Part shown: positions 55,141 through 63,202 of the stretch, one piece after another
How positions within the stretch are numbered: position 1 is the first letter of the stretch
How the letters are laid out: each line of letters opens with the position of its first letter
Source of the DNA: Meridianimaribacter flavus
GTDB lineage: Bacteria > Bacteroidota > Bacteroidia > Flavobacteriales > Flavobacteriaceae
Direction of reading: 5' to 3'
Assembly (NCBI RefSeq): GCF_004366715.1
Contig: NZ_SOQZ01000007.1
Location: forward strand, 1-64,000
Length of the DNA stretch: 64,000 bases
Notes under the pieces: model-generated
What the model was told of the DNA's origin: nothing
Database searches by the model: none
Seen by the model: the letters and a program-made list of their open reading frames with translations, nothing else
Position numbers and translations under genes: made by a program

Positions 55141-56499
55141 ATGAAAAGAAATAGTTTTAAACTTTTAACTTTTGCAGTAGCATTAAGTACGTTATTTTTC
55201 ACAACTAGCTGTAGTAGTGACGATGATAATGGTGGTACTCCAGATGGTTCAGGCCAAACTGAAGACAGATGGATTACTGTTGCTGGAGCCATAATGGGAA
55301 CAGATGATGGAACTCCAGGAGATGGTAATGGAGGTACTTTGGTATACTCTATAAGCAAACAAGATGCACAAGACCCAAATAAAACATTTGATGTTTTTGA
55401 AAACGGATATTTAGTTCAATCTGCTAGAACTGCACGTTTACAATCTTCAGTTGATGGTTCTACTTTTTTCAATATTGCTTATGGTGGTAGCAATGGTGGT
55501 GAGTTCCAAAAATATGTTGTTGGTGGCGGACAAGACTTTAGTCCTATTGGTGGTACTGTAAATATTTCACAATATGCAGGGACAAACCCAAGATGGGCAA
55601 AACTTTTTGATGGAGATCAAACAGGTGTTGCTGTTAATGTTACTTCACCACAGGTAAATTCAGACAATGATGGTAACTACCTATACACAAGAGGTACTGC
55701 AACTGTATTATCTTTAGATCTAGTTAACGCTTTAATCTCTGAAACTAAATCTTATGAAATTCCTCTTTCTGCGGAAGAAGAAGCTTTAGGTCATTACATT
55801 TTTAGATTAGATTCACCAGTATTAAATGCAGCAGGCGACAAATTGATTATTGGTACTTGGATGCGTAAAACTAATCCTGAAACAGGAAATAGCGAATCAG
55901 ATTATGAACGTTTAGGCTCTAAGTCAATTGTTGTTGATTATCCTTCTTTAGACAACCCAACAATTATTACTTCTACTGTAGGTTATGGAGATACTAGTGG
56001 GTACAGAAGTTTTAATGCTTTTGTTGCTGAAGATGGAAACGTTTACCAAGCGACTCAAAGAGATTCTGGAGGTTCTCACATTTTAAAAATAAACCAAAAC
56101 AATGAGTATGATAACACATTTGTTTTCAGTCTTGACGCTGCTTTAGGTGTAACTGGATCATATATTCAAAACTGGAGATATGCTGGAAATGGAATTGCTT
56201 TTGTTCATTATACTCATGATGGAGCACAAACATCATCACTTTCAAATCAACAACAAAGCTATTTAGCTCGTGTAGATTTGAACTCTGCAACCGCTCAACA
56301 AGTAGATTTACCTTACCATGTAGACTTATACGCTTTTCAATATCAAGGTTTTGTAGTTGATGGTAATGATGTGTATGTAACAGTTGCTCCTGTAGGTCAA
56401 GATGGAAACATCTACATCATCAATAGCATTACTGGTGAAGTAACTGAAGGCGCAAAACTAATTAACAAACCAGGAAATCACTTTATTGGTGCTTTCTAA
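55141..56499 (+). CDS. DUF4374 surface lipoprotein (XusB-like)
   Basis: 452 residues: lipoprotein signal with Cys22 in TTSC, followed by SSDDDNGG, an acidic stretch that in Bacteroidota directs lipoproteins to the cell surface. A DUF4374 domain, probably a beta-propeller, fills the rest (WITVAGAIMGTDDGTPGDGNGG ... YSISKQDAQDPNKTFDVFENGYLVQS ... GNHFIGAF). XusB of Bacteroides, the characterised member, binds enterobactin at the surface and passes it to XusA. The reductase partner (XusC, PepSY) is not next to it here. Confidence 0.9.
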   Translation: MKRNSFKLLTFAVALSTLFFTTSCSSDDDNGGTPDGSGQTEDRWITVAGAIMGTDDGTPGDGNGGTLVYSISKQDAQDPNKTFDVFENGYLVQSARTARLQSSVDGSTFFNIAYGGSNGGEFQKYVVGGGQDFSPIGGTVNISQYAGTNPRWAKLFDGDQTGVAVNVTSPQVNSDNDGNYLYTRGTATVLSLDLVNALISETKSYEIPLSAEEEALGHYIFRLDSPVLNAAGDKLIIGTWMRKTNPETGNSESDYERLGSKSIVVDYPSLDNPTIITSTVGYGDTSGYRSFNAFVAEDGNVYQATQRDSGGSHILKINQNNEYDNTFVFSLDAALGVTGSYIQNWRYAGNGIAFVHYTHDGAQTSSLSNQQQSYLARVDLNSATAQQVDLPYHVDLYAFQYQGFVVDGNDVYVTVAPVGQDGNIYIINSITGEVTEGAKLINKPGNHFIGAF

Positions 56500-56520
56500 A
56501 ATTATTGCTTTTTAGCCTTA

Positions 56521-56556
56521 AAAAAATCCGTAGATGAATTTCTCTACGGATTTTTT
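56521..56556. terminator. Terminator of the TonB/DUF4374 operon
   Basis: A perfect stem AAAAAATCCGTAGA/TCTACGGATTTTTT (56521-56534, 56543-56556) with an eight-base loop and a T-run. Confidence 0.93.
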
Positions 56557-56657
56557 TATTCAATAATTTTTCGCTCTTAATTTATATTTCACAATTATTT
56601 AACCTTTACCGCTAGTCTAAAAGGTTCATTGACTCGTATTTATATAAAAACAAGTTT

Positions 56658-56885
56658 ATGAACACACATTTTTGTAAAGTAGGAAGAATTAGACCAAACC
56701 TTGGGAAGGTTTTGAATCTAAAAGAATTAGAAAGTACGTATTTAAACTTTATTGAGGAAGCGTATAACGTTACCCAAACCGACTCTGGTTTGAGCGACTT
56801 TTTATACCATGAAGCTTCTAAACTCAAAAAAAGAATATTGAGCTTAAAACGTTCTAATTCAAATACTCTTGATGCAGCTTTTTAA
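56658..56885 (+). CDS. Small helical protein, Lacal_2735-like paralogue
   Basis: 75 residues without a signal. The core LESTYLNFIEEAYNVTQTDSGLSDFLYHEASKLKKRIL is the same motif as in the 58-residue protein at 52352-52528, with about 18 extra N-terminal residues. Its 3' end overlaps that of the convergent BtuF-like gene by 32 bp. The two relatives flank the TonB/DUF4374 operon on the same strand. The function is unknown. Confidence 0.7.
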   Translation: MNTHFCKVGRIRPNLGKVLNLKELESTYLNFIEEAYNVTQTDSGLSDFLYHEASKLKKRILSLKRSNSNTLDAAF

Positions 56886-57648
56886 AGTAATCAAAAGCTT
56901 TAATGAGTCTTGAACCATACCACGAAAACAGTTCACCATCTACCAAAATCACTTTAATATTTGGGTACGATGCTTGGATAGCTATGGCATCACTTTCCTT
57001 AAAAGGATAAGGCTCTGTAGATAAAAAAACATATTCTGCATCCTTAAACTTTTCATCTTTCAAATCCACTTCAGGATAACGCTGTAACGCGCCAAAAACA
57101 TTCTCAAAATTATTTATTGAAAGCATATAATCAATAAACGTTTGTTGTGCAGCCACCATCCAAGGGTTTTTCCAAATTAAATAAGCAACTTTAGGTTTAG
57201 GTTTATTATCTATAGTTTTTAAAAAATCTGCTTTTTTTGCAGTTATCGTTTTAACCAATTCTTGTGCTTTTTGTTCTACAGCAAACAATTCACCATACAT
57301 TGTAATTAGCGCTAAGCAATCATCAATGGTGTAAATATCACTTATGTGCACTTGAGCAACTATAGAACAGTTCTCAACAATATCTTGGGTATTTTCTTCC
57401 TTGTTACAAAGAATTATATCTGGTTGAAGCGCTTCTATTTTATCAATATGAACTTGTTTTGTTCCTCCTACTACAGCAACATTAGTCCTTATATGCTGAG
57501 GATGCACGCAAAACTTAGTAACACCTACAAGAGATGCTTCCAACCCTAAATCGCAAATTAACTCTGTAAGACTTGGCACCAAAGAAACTATTCGCTTTGG
57601 TGTTGTTGTAAACTGAAATGTTCTATTGAGTTGGTCTTTATACATCAT
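56854..57648 (-). CDS. BtuF/helical-backbone metal receptor without a signal peptide
   Basis: 264 residues with the two Rossmann-like lobes and long connecting helix of class III periplasmic binding proteins: KRIVSLVPSLTELICDLGLEASLVGVTKFC, then PDIILCNKEEN, and later YLIWKNPWMVAAQQTFIDYML. No signal peptide or lipobox precedes it (MMYKDQLNRTFQFTTTPKR), so it should stay in the cytoplasm, and no ABC permease or ATPase is adjacent. It may be a salvage or sensor protein for cobalamin or another metal complex. The start may be Met1 or Met2. Confidence 0.85.
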   Translation of the reverse strand: MMYKDQLNRTFQFTTTPKRIVSLVPSLTELICDLGLEASLVGVTKFCVHPQHIRTNVAVVGGTKQVHIDKIEALQPDIILCNKEENTQDIVENCSIVAQVHISDIYTIDDCLALITMYGELFAVEQKAQELVKTITAKKADFLKTIDNKPKPKVAYLIWKNPWMVAAQQTFIDYMLSINNFENVFGALQRYPEVDLKDEKFKDAEYVFLSTEPYPFKESDAIAIQASYPNIKVILVDGELFSWYGSRLIKAFDYFKKLHQEYLN

Positions 57649-57681
57649 GATAAGATACTTAAATTAGAAATAAGTTAACTT

Positions 57682-58494
57682 CTAATTTAAGATACTCTCC
57701 ATTTGTTCTTGAAGTTCTTTAGCTTTTGCAGCAGAAGCCTGGGCAAAATCTTCTCCATTAGACGCATATATAATCCCTCGTGAAGAGTTTATAAGCAAAC
57801 CTACATTGTTGGTCATTCCGTAGTTACAAACCTCTTGCAAGCTTCCGCCTTGAGCACCAACTCCTGGCACTAAAAGAAAACTCTCAGGAATAATCTTGCG
57901 TATTTCAGCTAGATATTCAGCTTTTGTAGCACCAACCACATACATTAAGTTTTGGGAATTATTCCAAGTTTTTGAGGTTTCTAAAACGTGTTTGTACAAC
58001 TCAACCTCATCAATCTTTTTGGTTTGAAAATCAAAAGCACCTGCATTAGAAGTTAACGCCAAAAGTATAGTGTGTTTATTTTCAAAAGCTAAAAATGGCT
58101 CTACAGAATCCTTTCCCATGTAAGGTGCTACGGTTACACTATCAAAAGCAAGGTCTTCAAAAAAAGCTTTAGCATACATGGTACTTGTGTTACCAATATC
58201 ACCACGTTTTGCATCAGCAATAGTAAAGATTTCAGGATGCTTTACGTTAAGATACATTATGGTTTTTTCAAGCGCTTTCCAACCTTTAAGTCCATAAGCT
58301 TCATAAAATGCTGTATTGGGTTTATAGGCAACACACAAATGGTGTGTAGCGTCAATAATGGCTTTATTGAATGCAAAAATAGGATCTTCCTCTTGTAGTA
58401 AGTGTTGTGGTATTTTGTTTAAATCAACATCTAATCCTATACATAAAAAGGATTTCTTTTTTTTGATTTGCTCAGTGAGTTGGTGTGTTGTCAT
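57682..58494 (-). CDS. pyrF: Orotidine-5'-phosphate decarboxylase (type 2)
   Basis: 270 residues: N-terminal [14 protein letters not shown], the catalytic [13 protein letters not shown] motif (Asp-Lys-Asp array), the middle [21 protein letters not shown], and [16 protein letters not shown] with SSRGIIYAS for phosphate binding. It makes UMP from OMP in pyrimidine synthesis. The length and [10 protein letters not shown] fit the longer type 2 subfamily. It is followed by the BtuF-like gene on the same strand. Confidence 0.96.
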   Translation of the reverse strand: MTTHQLTEQIKKKKSFLCIGLDVDLNKIPQHLLQEEDPIFAFNKAIIDATHHLCVAYKPNTAFYEAYGLKGWKALEKTIMYLNVKHPEIFTIADAKRGDIGNTSTMYAKAFFEDLAFDSVTVAPYMGKDSVEPFLAFENKHTILLALTSNAGAFDFQTKKIDEVELYKHVLETSKTWNNSQNLMYVVGATKAEYLAEIRKIIPESFLLVPGVGAQGGSLQEVCNYGMTNNVGLLINSSRGIIYASNGEDFAQASAAKAKELQEQMESILN

Positions 58495-58501
58495 TATGCT
58501 A

Positions 58502-59173
58502 TTACTGGTAAATATAAATTATTGTTCCTAAAATATTCTCTTCAGAAATTAATCCAAGATATCTAGAATCATACGAATTTGAACGATTATCTCCTATTGC
58601 AAAATATTTGTTCTCAGGTATATGTATTGGCCCAAAATTATCAGAATTCCATTTCTTGCCATACTCCAAACTCACTAACTCATCAATAGCATCAACACTC
58701 ATGACTTCTGGATTAAGCTTCAAATTTAGTTCTTCTACTTTATTGTCATCAATAAAAACAGAAATTGAATCCGAATAAATTGAATAATAAAACTGATTAC
58801 TTTCAATATGCGGAGAAATTTGAGAATCAAAATAATTTCTTTCAAACTTATACAATCTCCTTAAATCAAGACCCTTATCAATATTGATATTATTCACAAA
58901 CAAAGTTCCTTTTTTTATCTCTAAAACATCATTAGGCAAACCAACCAGCCTCATAGCAACCTCATAATTCGATGTATCACTTTTTACTTCAAAACAGATA
59001 AAATCTAATCTTTCAGGTTTAACAAAACTTGACCAAACAAATTTAGCTCCTTGTTTTAAATTAGGTTCGTTAGCAAGGGTTGGATAATTATAAAACCTAA
59101 GTATATCAAACATCCAAAGAAAAGTTTTCAATACTGCTAGGACAATAAAAACTATTACTATTTTTTTCTTCAT
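58502..59173 (-). CDS. Signal peptidase I homologue lacking catalytic Ser and Lys
   Basis: 223 residues with one N-terminal membrane helix ([20 protein letters not shown]) and the S26 fold: box B-like [12 protein letters not shown], box D-like [16 protein letters not shown] and box [15 protein letters not shown]. In active enzymes the box B is SxxPTL-like with the nucleophile Ser and box D is KRVxGLPGD with the base Lys. Aligning NEPNL with the usual MEPTL puts Ala34 at the Ser position and Met74 at the Lys position. It is therefore probably catalytically dead or very divergent. It is unlikely to be the main LepB. It starts inside the prfA terminator region. Confidence 0.78.
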   Translation of the reverse strand: MKKKIVIVFIVLAVLKTFLWMFDILRFYNYPTLANEPNLKQGAKFVWSSFVKPERLDFICFEVKSDTSNYEVAMRLVGLPNDVLEIKKGTLFVNNINIDKGLDLRRLYKFERNYFDSQISPHIESNQFYYSIYSDSISVFIDDNKVEELNLKLNPEVMSVDAIDELVSLEYGKKWNSDNFGPIHIPENKYFAIGDNRSNSYDSRYLGLISEENILGTIIYIYQ

Positions 59174-59199
59174 AAAAAAAGCCTCAAAAAAAGAGGCTT
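59174..59199 (-). terminator. Terminator of prfA, overlapping the leader of the signal-peptidase-like gene
   Basis: Stem AAGCCTC/GAGGCTT (59179-59185, 59193-59199) with a seven-base loop. On the minus strand it is followed by TTTTTTT and immediately by the ATG (59173) of the next gene, whose only SD-like GAGG is inside the stem. Confidence 0.8.
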
Positions 59200-59203
59200 G
59201 TTG

Positions 59204-60280
59204 TTATATGGTTTCGTCACTAGCTTTCAACTTTTCAGTGTTTTCAGCCAGCATTAATTCGTCTATTATTTTTTGGATATCTCCATTAACGATGTTCTGT
59301 AAATCGTAAAGTGTTAAACCAATTCTGTGGTCAGTAACACGTCCTTGTGGATAGTTGTAAGTTCTAATTTTAGCACTTCTATCTCCAGATGTTACCATAC
59401 TACCACGTTTTGCTGCATCTTCTTCTTGCTTTTTCGCAAGCTCTAAGTCATACAAACGCGAACGTAATACTTTAAAGGCTTTTTCCTTGTTTTTGTGCTG
59501 TGACTTTTGGTCTTGACACTGAGCCACCAAACCTGTTGGGATATGCGTTAAACGTACAGCTGAATAGGTAGTGTTTACCGATTGTCCTCCTGGTCCTGAC
59601 GAACAGAAATAATCAATACGCACATCTTTTGGGTCTATTTCCACATCAAATTCTTCGGCTTCTGGGAATACCATAACCGTTGCAGCGCTTGTGTGTACTC
59701 TACCTTGTGTTTCGGTTTGCGGTACACGTTGCACACGATGTACACCTGCTTCAAATTTTAAAGTTCCGTAAACATCTTCACCAGACACTTCAAACTGGAT
59801 TTCCTTAAACCCACCATTTGTTCCTTCGCTAAAATCAACAGTACTTACATTCCACCCTTTTCCTTCGCAGTATTTAGTATACATTCTAAATAAATCTCCT
59901 GCAAAAATACTAGCCTCATCTCCACCAGTTCCTGCACGTAATTCAACCACAGCATTTTTAGCATCTTCAGGATCTTTTGGTATTAGTAAGAATTTAATTT
60001 CGTCTTCTAAAACAGGTATTCTTGCTTTAGCTTCATCATACTGCATTTTAGCCATTTCAACCATTTCTTGGTCACTTCCATCAGAAATGATTTCTTCAGC
60101 TTCAGTTATATTATTTACAAGCTCTTGGTACTCATCACGCTTATCAACAAGCACTTTAAGATCTTTGTATTCTTTATTGAGAGCAACATAGCGTTTTTGG
60201 TCTGAAATAATATCAGGTTGAATGATTAGGTCACTAACCTCATCAAAACGCTGTTTTACTATTTGTAATTTATCTAACAT
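59204..60280 (-). CDS. prfA: Peptide chain release factor 1
   Basis: 358 residues. Domain 1 is a coiled coil ([18 protein letters not shown]), domain 2 has the stop-codon reader region, and the GGQ motif in [18 protein letters not shown] enters the peptidyl-transferase centre (Gln is N5-methylated in most bacteria). [15 protein letters not shown] is typical of the C-terminus. It terminates at UAA/UAG. It has its own promoter box and a terminator. Confidence 0.97.
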   Translation of the reverse strand: MLDKLQIVKQRFDEVSDLIIQPDIISDQKRYVALNKEYKDLKVLVDKRDEYQELVNNITEAEEIISDGSDQEMVEMAKMQYDEAKARIPVLEDEIKFLLIPKDPEDAKNAVVELRAGTGGDEASIFAGDLFRMYTKYCEGKGWNVSTVDFSEGTNGGFKEIQFEVSGEDVYGTLKFEAGVHRVQRVPQTETQGRVHTSAATVMVFPEAEEFDVEIDPKDVRIDYFCSSGPGGQSVNTTYSAVRLTHIPTGLVAQCQDQKSQHKNKEKAFKVLRSRLYDLELAKKQEEDAAKRGSMVTSGDRSAKIRTYNYPQGRVTDHRIGLTLYDLQNIVNGDIQKIIDELMLAENTEKLKASDETI

Positions 60281-60302
60281 TTATCTTCTTAAAATTGTGC
60301 CG

Positions 60303-60310
60303 CAAAAATA
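60303..60310 (-). promoter_or_regulatory. prfA -7 promoter box (TATTTTTG on the minus strand)
   Basis: CAAAAATA on + reads TATTTTTG on -, a perfect TAnnTTTG, 23 bases before the prfA ATG. Confidence 0.5.
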
Positions 60311-60357
60311 CGATAATTTATGAATTTAAAATGTTTAAATCTGCTCGATATACATTG

Positions 60358-61056
60358 CTAGATAACTCTACCCTTTTCACTCACGCTTTTTGCTATATAT
60401 TTTTTTGAATATATTATAGTAAAACAAAGTCCCATAGTATAGAAAAAACGTTCAAAGTAAGACAAATTATCATAACCAAGATAGTACCCAAAGGATGAAA
60501 ATATGTCTGAAAAAAGGAACAACGCTAAAAGAAATGCAAAATACTTAGCACCTTTAAAGTCAGTACTATTATACCTAAAAGCTATAATCAGAACAATCAT
60601 TAAACATAAACCATGTATATAAAACAATAAGCTTAGACCTGCTTCTAGATTTTGTTCAATAGAATCAATAAGTAATTTAATTATACCGAATCCTAAAAAA
60701 GACACAAATATATAAGACAACCAATCTAAACGGGTTATTTTGACATTTCTCTGAAGCGGAATTACATGCCACATTAACACAACATAAAAGAGAAGTTTAA
60801 ATATGTTAACTAAAAAAGAAAACACAATGTTTTCATAATATATAAGTGAAATATTGGCTAATAATGCCAATACAAATGCCAGAAGTAGTTTAAAATTTAA
60901 GTAGCATTTGTTATACAAAAACACTACAAATAAAAGAAACACAACAACACAATTAGTTTCATCAAAATATTTTAATCCGAATTTATATATAGATAAAAAA
61001 TTGAATAAAATTAAGATGATGGTAGTTATAAATACTCCTAAATTTGTTTTAAGCAT
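60358..61056 (-). CDS. Polytopic membrane protein of unknown function
   Basis: 232 residues with seven or eight hydrophobic segments. The motif FLFSDIFSSFGYYLG near the C-terminus is a faint match to YhhN-like (lysoplasmalogenase) proteins, where an Asp follows a Ser/Leu-rich helix; the rest is not distinctive. It ends 78 bp before the prfA start on the same strand. Uncharacterised. Confidence 0.6.
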   Translation of the reverse strand: MLKTNLGVFITTIILILFNFLSIYKFGLKYFDETNCVVVFLLFVVFLYNKCYLNFKLLLAFVLALLANISLIYYENIVFSFLVNIFKLLFYVVLMWHVIPLQRNVKITRLDWLSYIFVSFLGFGIIKLLIDSIEQNLEAGLSLLFYIHGLCLMIVLIIAFRYNSTDFKGAKYFAFLLALFLFSDIFSSFGYYLGYDNLSYFERFFYTMGLCFTIIYSKKYIAKSVSEKGRVI

Positions 61057-61269
61057 TATAAAAATAGTATGAAAAAATTACTGTAACCTTTCTTACTTAA
61101 AAGAAACTTTAAACATACAACACTTACTCTTTTATCCAAGTATTTTTTCATAAAATATTTCTTTAAATTGAATTTACAATGATTTATGAATCCTTAAATT
61201 TTAATATGCACTATTAGCTACGAATACTGCTTCAAAATATTTTTATTAAAAATACGTTTTCTTAGTATT

Positions 61270-61557
61270 ATGCAGCAATTTGGAGCTATACTTGCTTTTT
61301 ACAGACCTTATTTTATTTGGTCTTTTCTTGTTAATATTGGCATTACTATATTTAACCCACACATTGTTCCTGCTGTAATTACTAAACTCTTCCTTACTGT
61401 GTTTTTATGGTATTTAGTCACCGAAACTAATGCTAGACGAAAGCTTATTTTCTACAAAAACTTAGGTATCTCATCTTTTAAACTTTTCTCGTCCCTTTTT
61501 ATAATAGACATATCTATAATGATTGTTTATATTATACTCATTAAAGAGTTTATATGA
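61270..61557 (+). CDS. Small three-helix membrane protein, partner of the ABC ATPase
   Basis: 95 residues with three membrane segments (FIWSFLVNIGITIF; PAVITKLFLTVFLWYLV; FKLFSSLFIIDISIMIVYIILI) and a short basic loop (TNARRKLIFYKNLG). It overlaps the ABC ATPase gene by 4 bp (ATGA), so the two are coupled. It is far smaller than a normal ABC permease. If it is the membrane half, a functional transporter would need several copies. Function unknown. Confidence 0.7.
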   Translation: MQQFGAILAFYRPYFIWSFLVNIGITIFNPHIVPAVITKLFLTVFLWYLVTETNARRKLIFYKNLGISSFKLFSSLFIIDISIMIVYIILIKEFI

Positions 61558-62216
61558 CGTTAGAGGTAGATAATGTTGAGCTTTATTTTAAAGACAAATG
61601 CATTTTAAACGGTATTTACTTAAAAGCCGAAACTGGAAAAGTCACAGGTGTACTTGGTAGTAATGGTTCTGGAAAAAGTTGCTTGTTAAACATTATTTTT
61701 GGCTCGTTACAATCAAAATATAAACTTATACGAATTGATGGAAAGCCAATTACATCTGCTTTATATAAAACAAAACTCGCAAGCTTTTTACCTCAATTTA
61801 ATTTTACTCCAGATCGCGCCAAGTTAAAAACTGTCTTCAAACTTTTAAAGATAGACTGGAATGATTTCGTAGCAGAATTTGAATCGTTTTCGTCTTACAA
61901 AGACAAAAGGTTCAATAAACTTTCAGGTGGAGAACGTCGTGTAATTGAAACTTACCTAATACTAAAAGGAAAAAACAAAATTGCTTTATTGGACGAACCT
62001 TTTTCGCACTTATCGCCTTTACACATTCAAAAAATTATAGGCTTAATTTCTGAAGAAAAGCACGAAAAGATAATCATCATAACGGATCACATGCATAAAA
62101 ATGTAATTAACACAAGTGACAACCTATATCTAATAAAAAACGGATGCAGTAAGCCTATTAATGATCTCAAAGAACTTGAGACCTACAACTATGTAAGCAC
62201 AGGAAGTCTAGATTAA
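61554..62216 (+). CDS. ABC transporter ATP-binding protein coupled to a mini membrane protein
   Basis: 220 residues: Walker A GSNGSGKSCL (about 34-43), Q-loop in SFLPQFNF, signature LSGGERRVIE, Walker B KIALLDEPFSHLSP and the H-loop in IIITDHMH. All catalytic residues are present. The helical domain is short. The start overlaps the three-helix protein gene; the stop overlaps the convergent DUF3078 gene by 4 bp. The transported substrate is unknown. Confidence 0.9.
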   Translation: MTLEVDNVELYFKDKCILNGIYLKAETGKVTGVLGSNGSGKSCLLNIIFGSLQSKYKLIRIDGKPITSALYKTKLASFLPQFNFTPDRAKLKTVFKLLKIDWNDFVAEFESFSSYKDKRFNKLSGGERRVIETYLILKGKNKIALLDEPFSHLSPLHIQKIIGLISEEKHEKIIIITDHMHKNVINTSDNLYLIKNGCSKPINDLKELETYNYVSTGSLD

Positions 62217-63169
62217 AAGTCTACAACAACGCCAACGCCTAAAAGTTGTTTCCATTGTACTCTAGCTCCTTTTTCAACAAACTCGTCTTCTACTTCGGTT
62301 GGTTCAATGATTTTTACATCATTATCGTATTTTAGATGAGACCCTAAAGTTGCTCTCACATAATTGTTTACTTTAAAATCGAAGACAACTTCCCAATCGA
62401 CATCTACATTTCCAAAACTATTGAGATAGTCTGTGTAAAAACTCACTAAATTCACTATTGATATATTTTCCAGCAATGTCGTTTCGTAGGCATTAGTTAT
62501 TAAAACTCCCATTTCGGTTCGTACTCGTTGACCAGGAATAAGTACATTACCTTCGTCATCAAATTCAGCAGGTGTAACACCAAAAGAACCAGCATTAGCT
62601 AAATCTTCATCCAGAACAAATGTTGATTTAAAGGTTAATGGCGATAAATACAAATTAAGCTTCTCCATATTTTTACCATACTCTGCTCCAACACCAAAAA
62701 ACAAATAACCAGGTGCCATAAACTGAGAAATAGGATTATTTCTGTCAGGATAGTTATATCCATTGGTAATTTGTGTTTTAAAGTTAAACCTTGCAGAATA
62801 AAACCAGTTATTTAGGGTATCTTTTCTATAGCCTAAATTTGACGCTAACTCAATAACATCTTCTGTTTTTCTTACTTTTTGACTCTCTTGCTTATTAATT
62901 CCGTAACGTACAGAACCAATACTCTTCCAAACAAAATTTTTATGTCTATAAGTTAAATTAGAAGTTACACCTACAAGCGCAGATATTGAGTTACTACCAC
63001 CAGCACTCCAGTTTACAAATGCCACTTCACTTAAATCTAAACCTGCCCTATTTACCAATTCCCATTTGGGAGCAATCTCTTTAATTTTCTTCTTGAAAAA
63101 CAATGAATCTGGTTGTGAGTATGAAAATTGAAATACTAATAAAAAGATAAGGTAAAAAAGGTTTTTCAT
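62213..63169 (-). CDS. DUF3078 family outer membrane protein
   Basis: 318 residues: signal peptide (1-18, ending SYSQ), then alternating amphipathic strands: WELVNRAGLDLSEVAFVNWSAGGSNSIS near the start (the DUF3078 signature), WYSARFNFKTQITNGY, and NYVRATLGSHLKYDND toward the C-terminus, ending in a short strand with VGVVVDF, whose last Phe is typical of beta-barrel outer membrane proteins. It is a likely outer-membrane barrel; its function is unknown. Confidence 0.85.
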   Translation of the reverse strand: MKNLFYLIFLLVFQFSYSQPDSLFFKKKIKEIAPKWELVNRAGLDLSEVAFVNWSAGGSNSISALVGVTSNLTYRHKNFVWKSIGSVRYGINKQESQKVRKTEDVIELASNLGYRKDTLNNWFYSARFNFKTQITNGYNYPDRNNPISQFMAPGYLFFGVGAEYGKNMEKLNLYLSPLTFKSTFVLDEDLANAGSFGVTPAEFDDEGNVLIPGQRVRTEMGVLITNAYETTLLENISIVNLVSFYTDYLNSFGNVDVDWEVVFDFKVNNYVRATLGSHLKYDNDVKIIEPTEVEDEFVEKGARVQWKQLLGVGVVVDF

Positions 63170-63202
63170 TATATCATAGGGTTTTAAGCGGATGTGAAAA
63201 TT

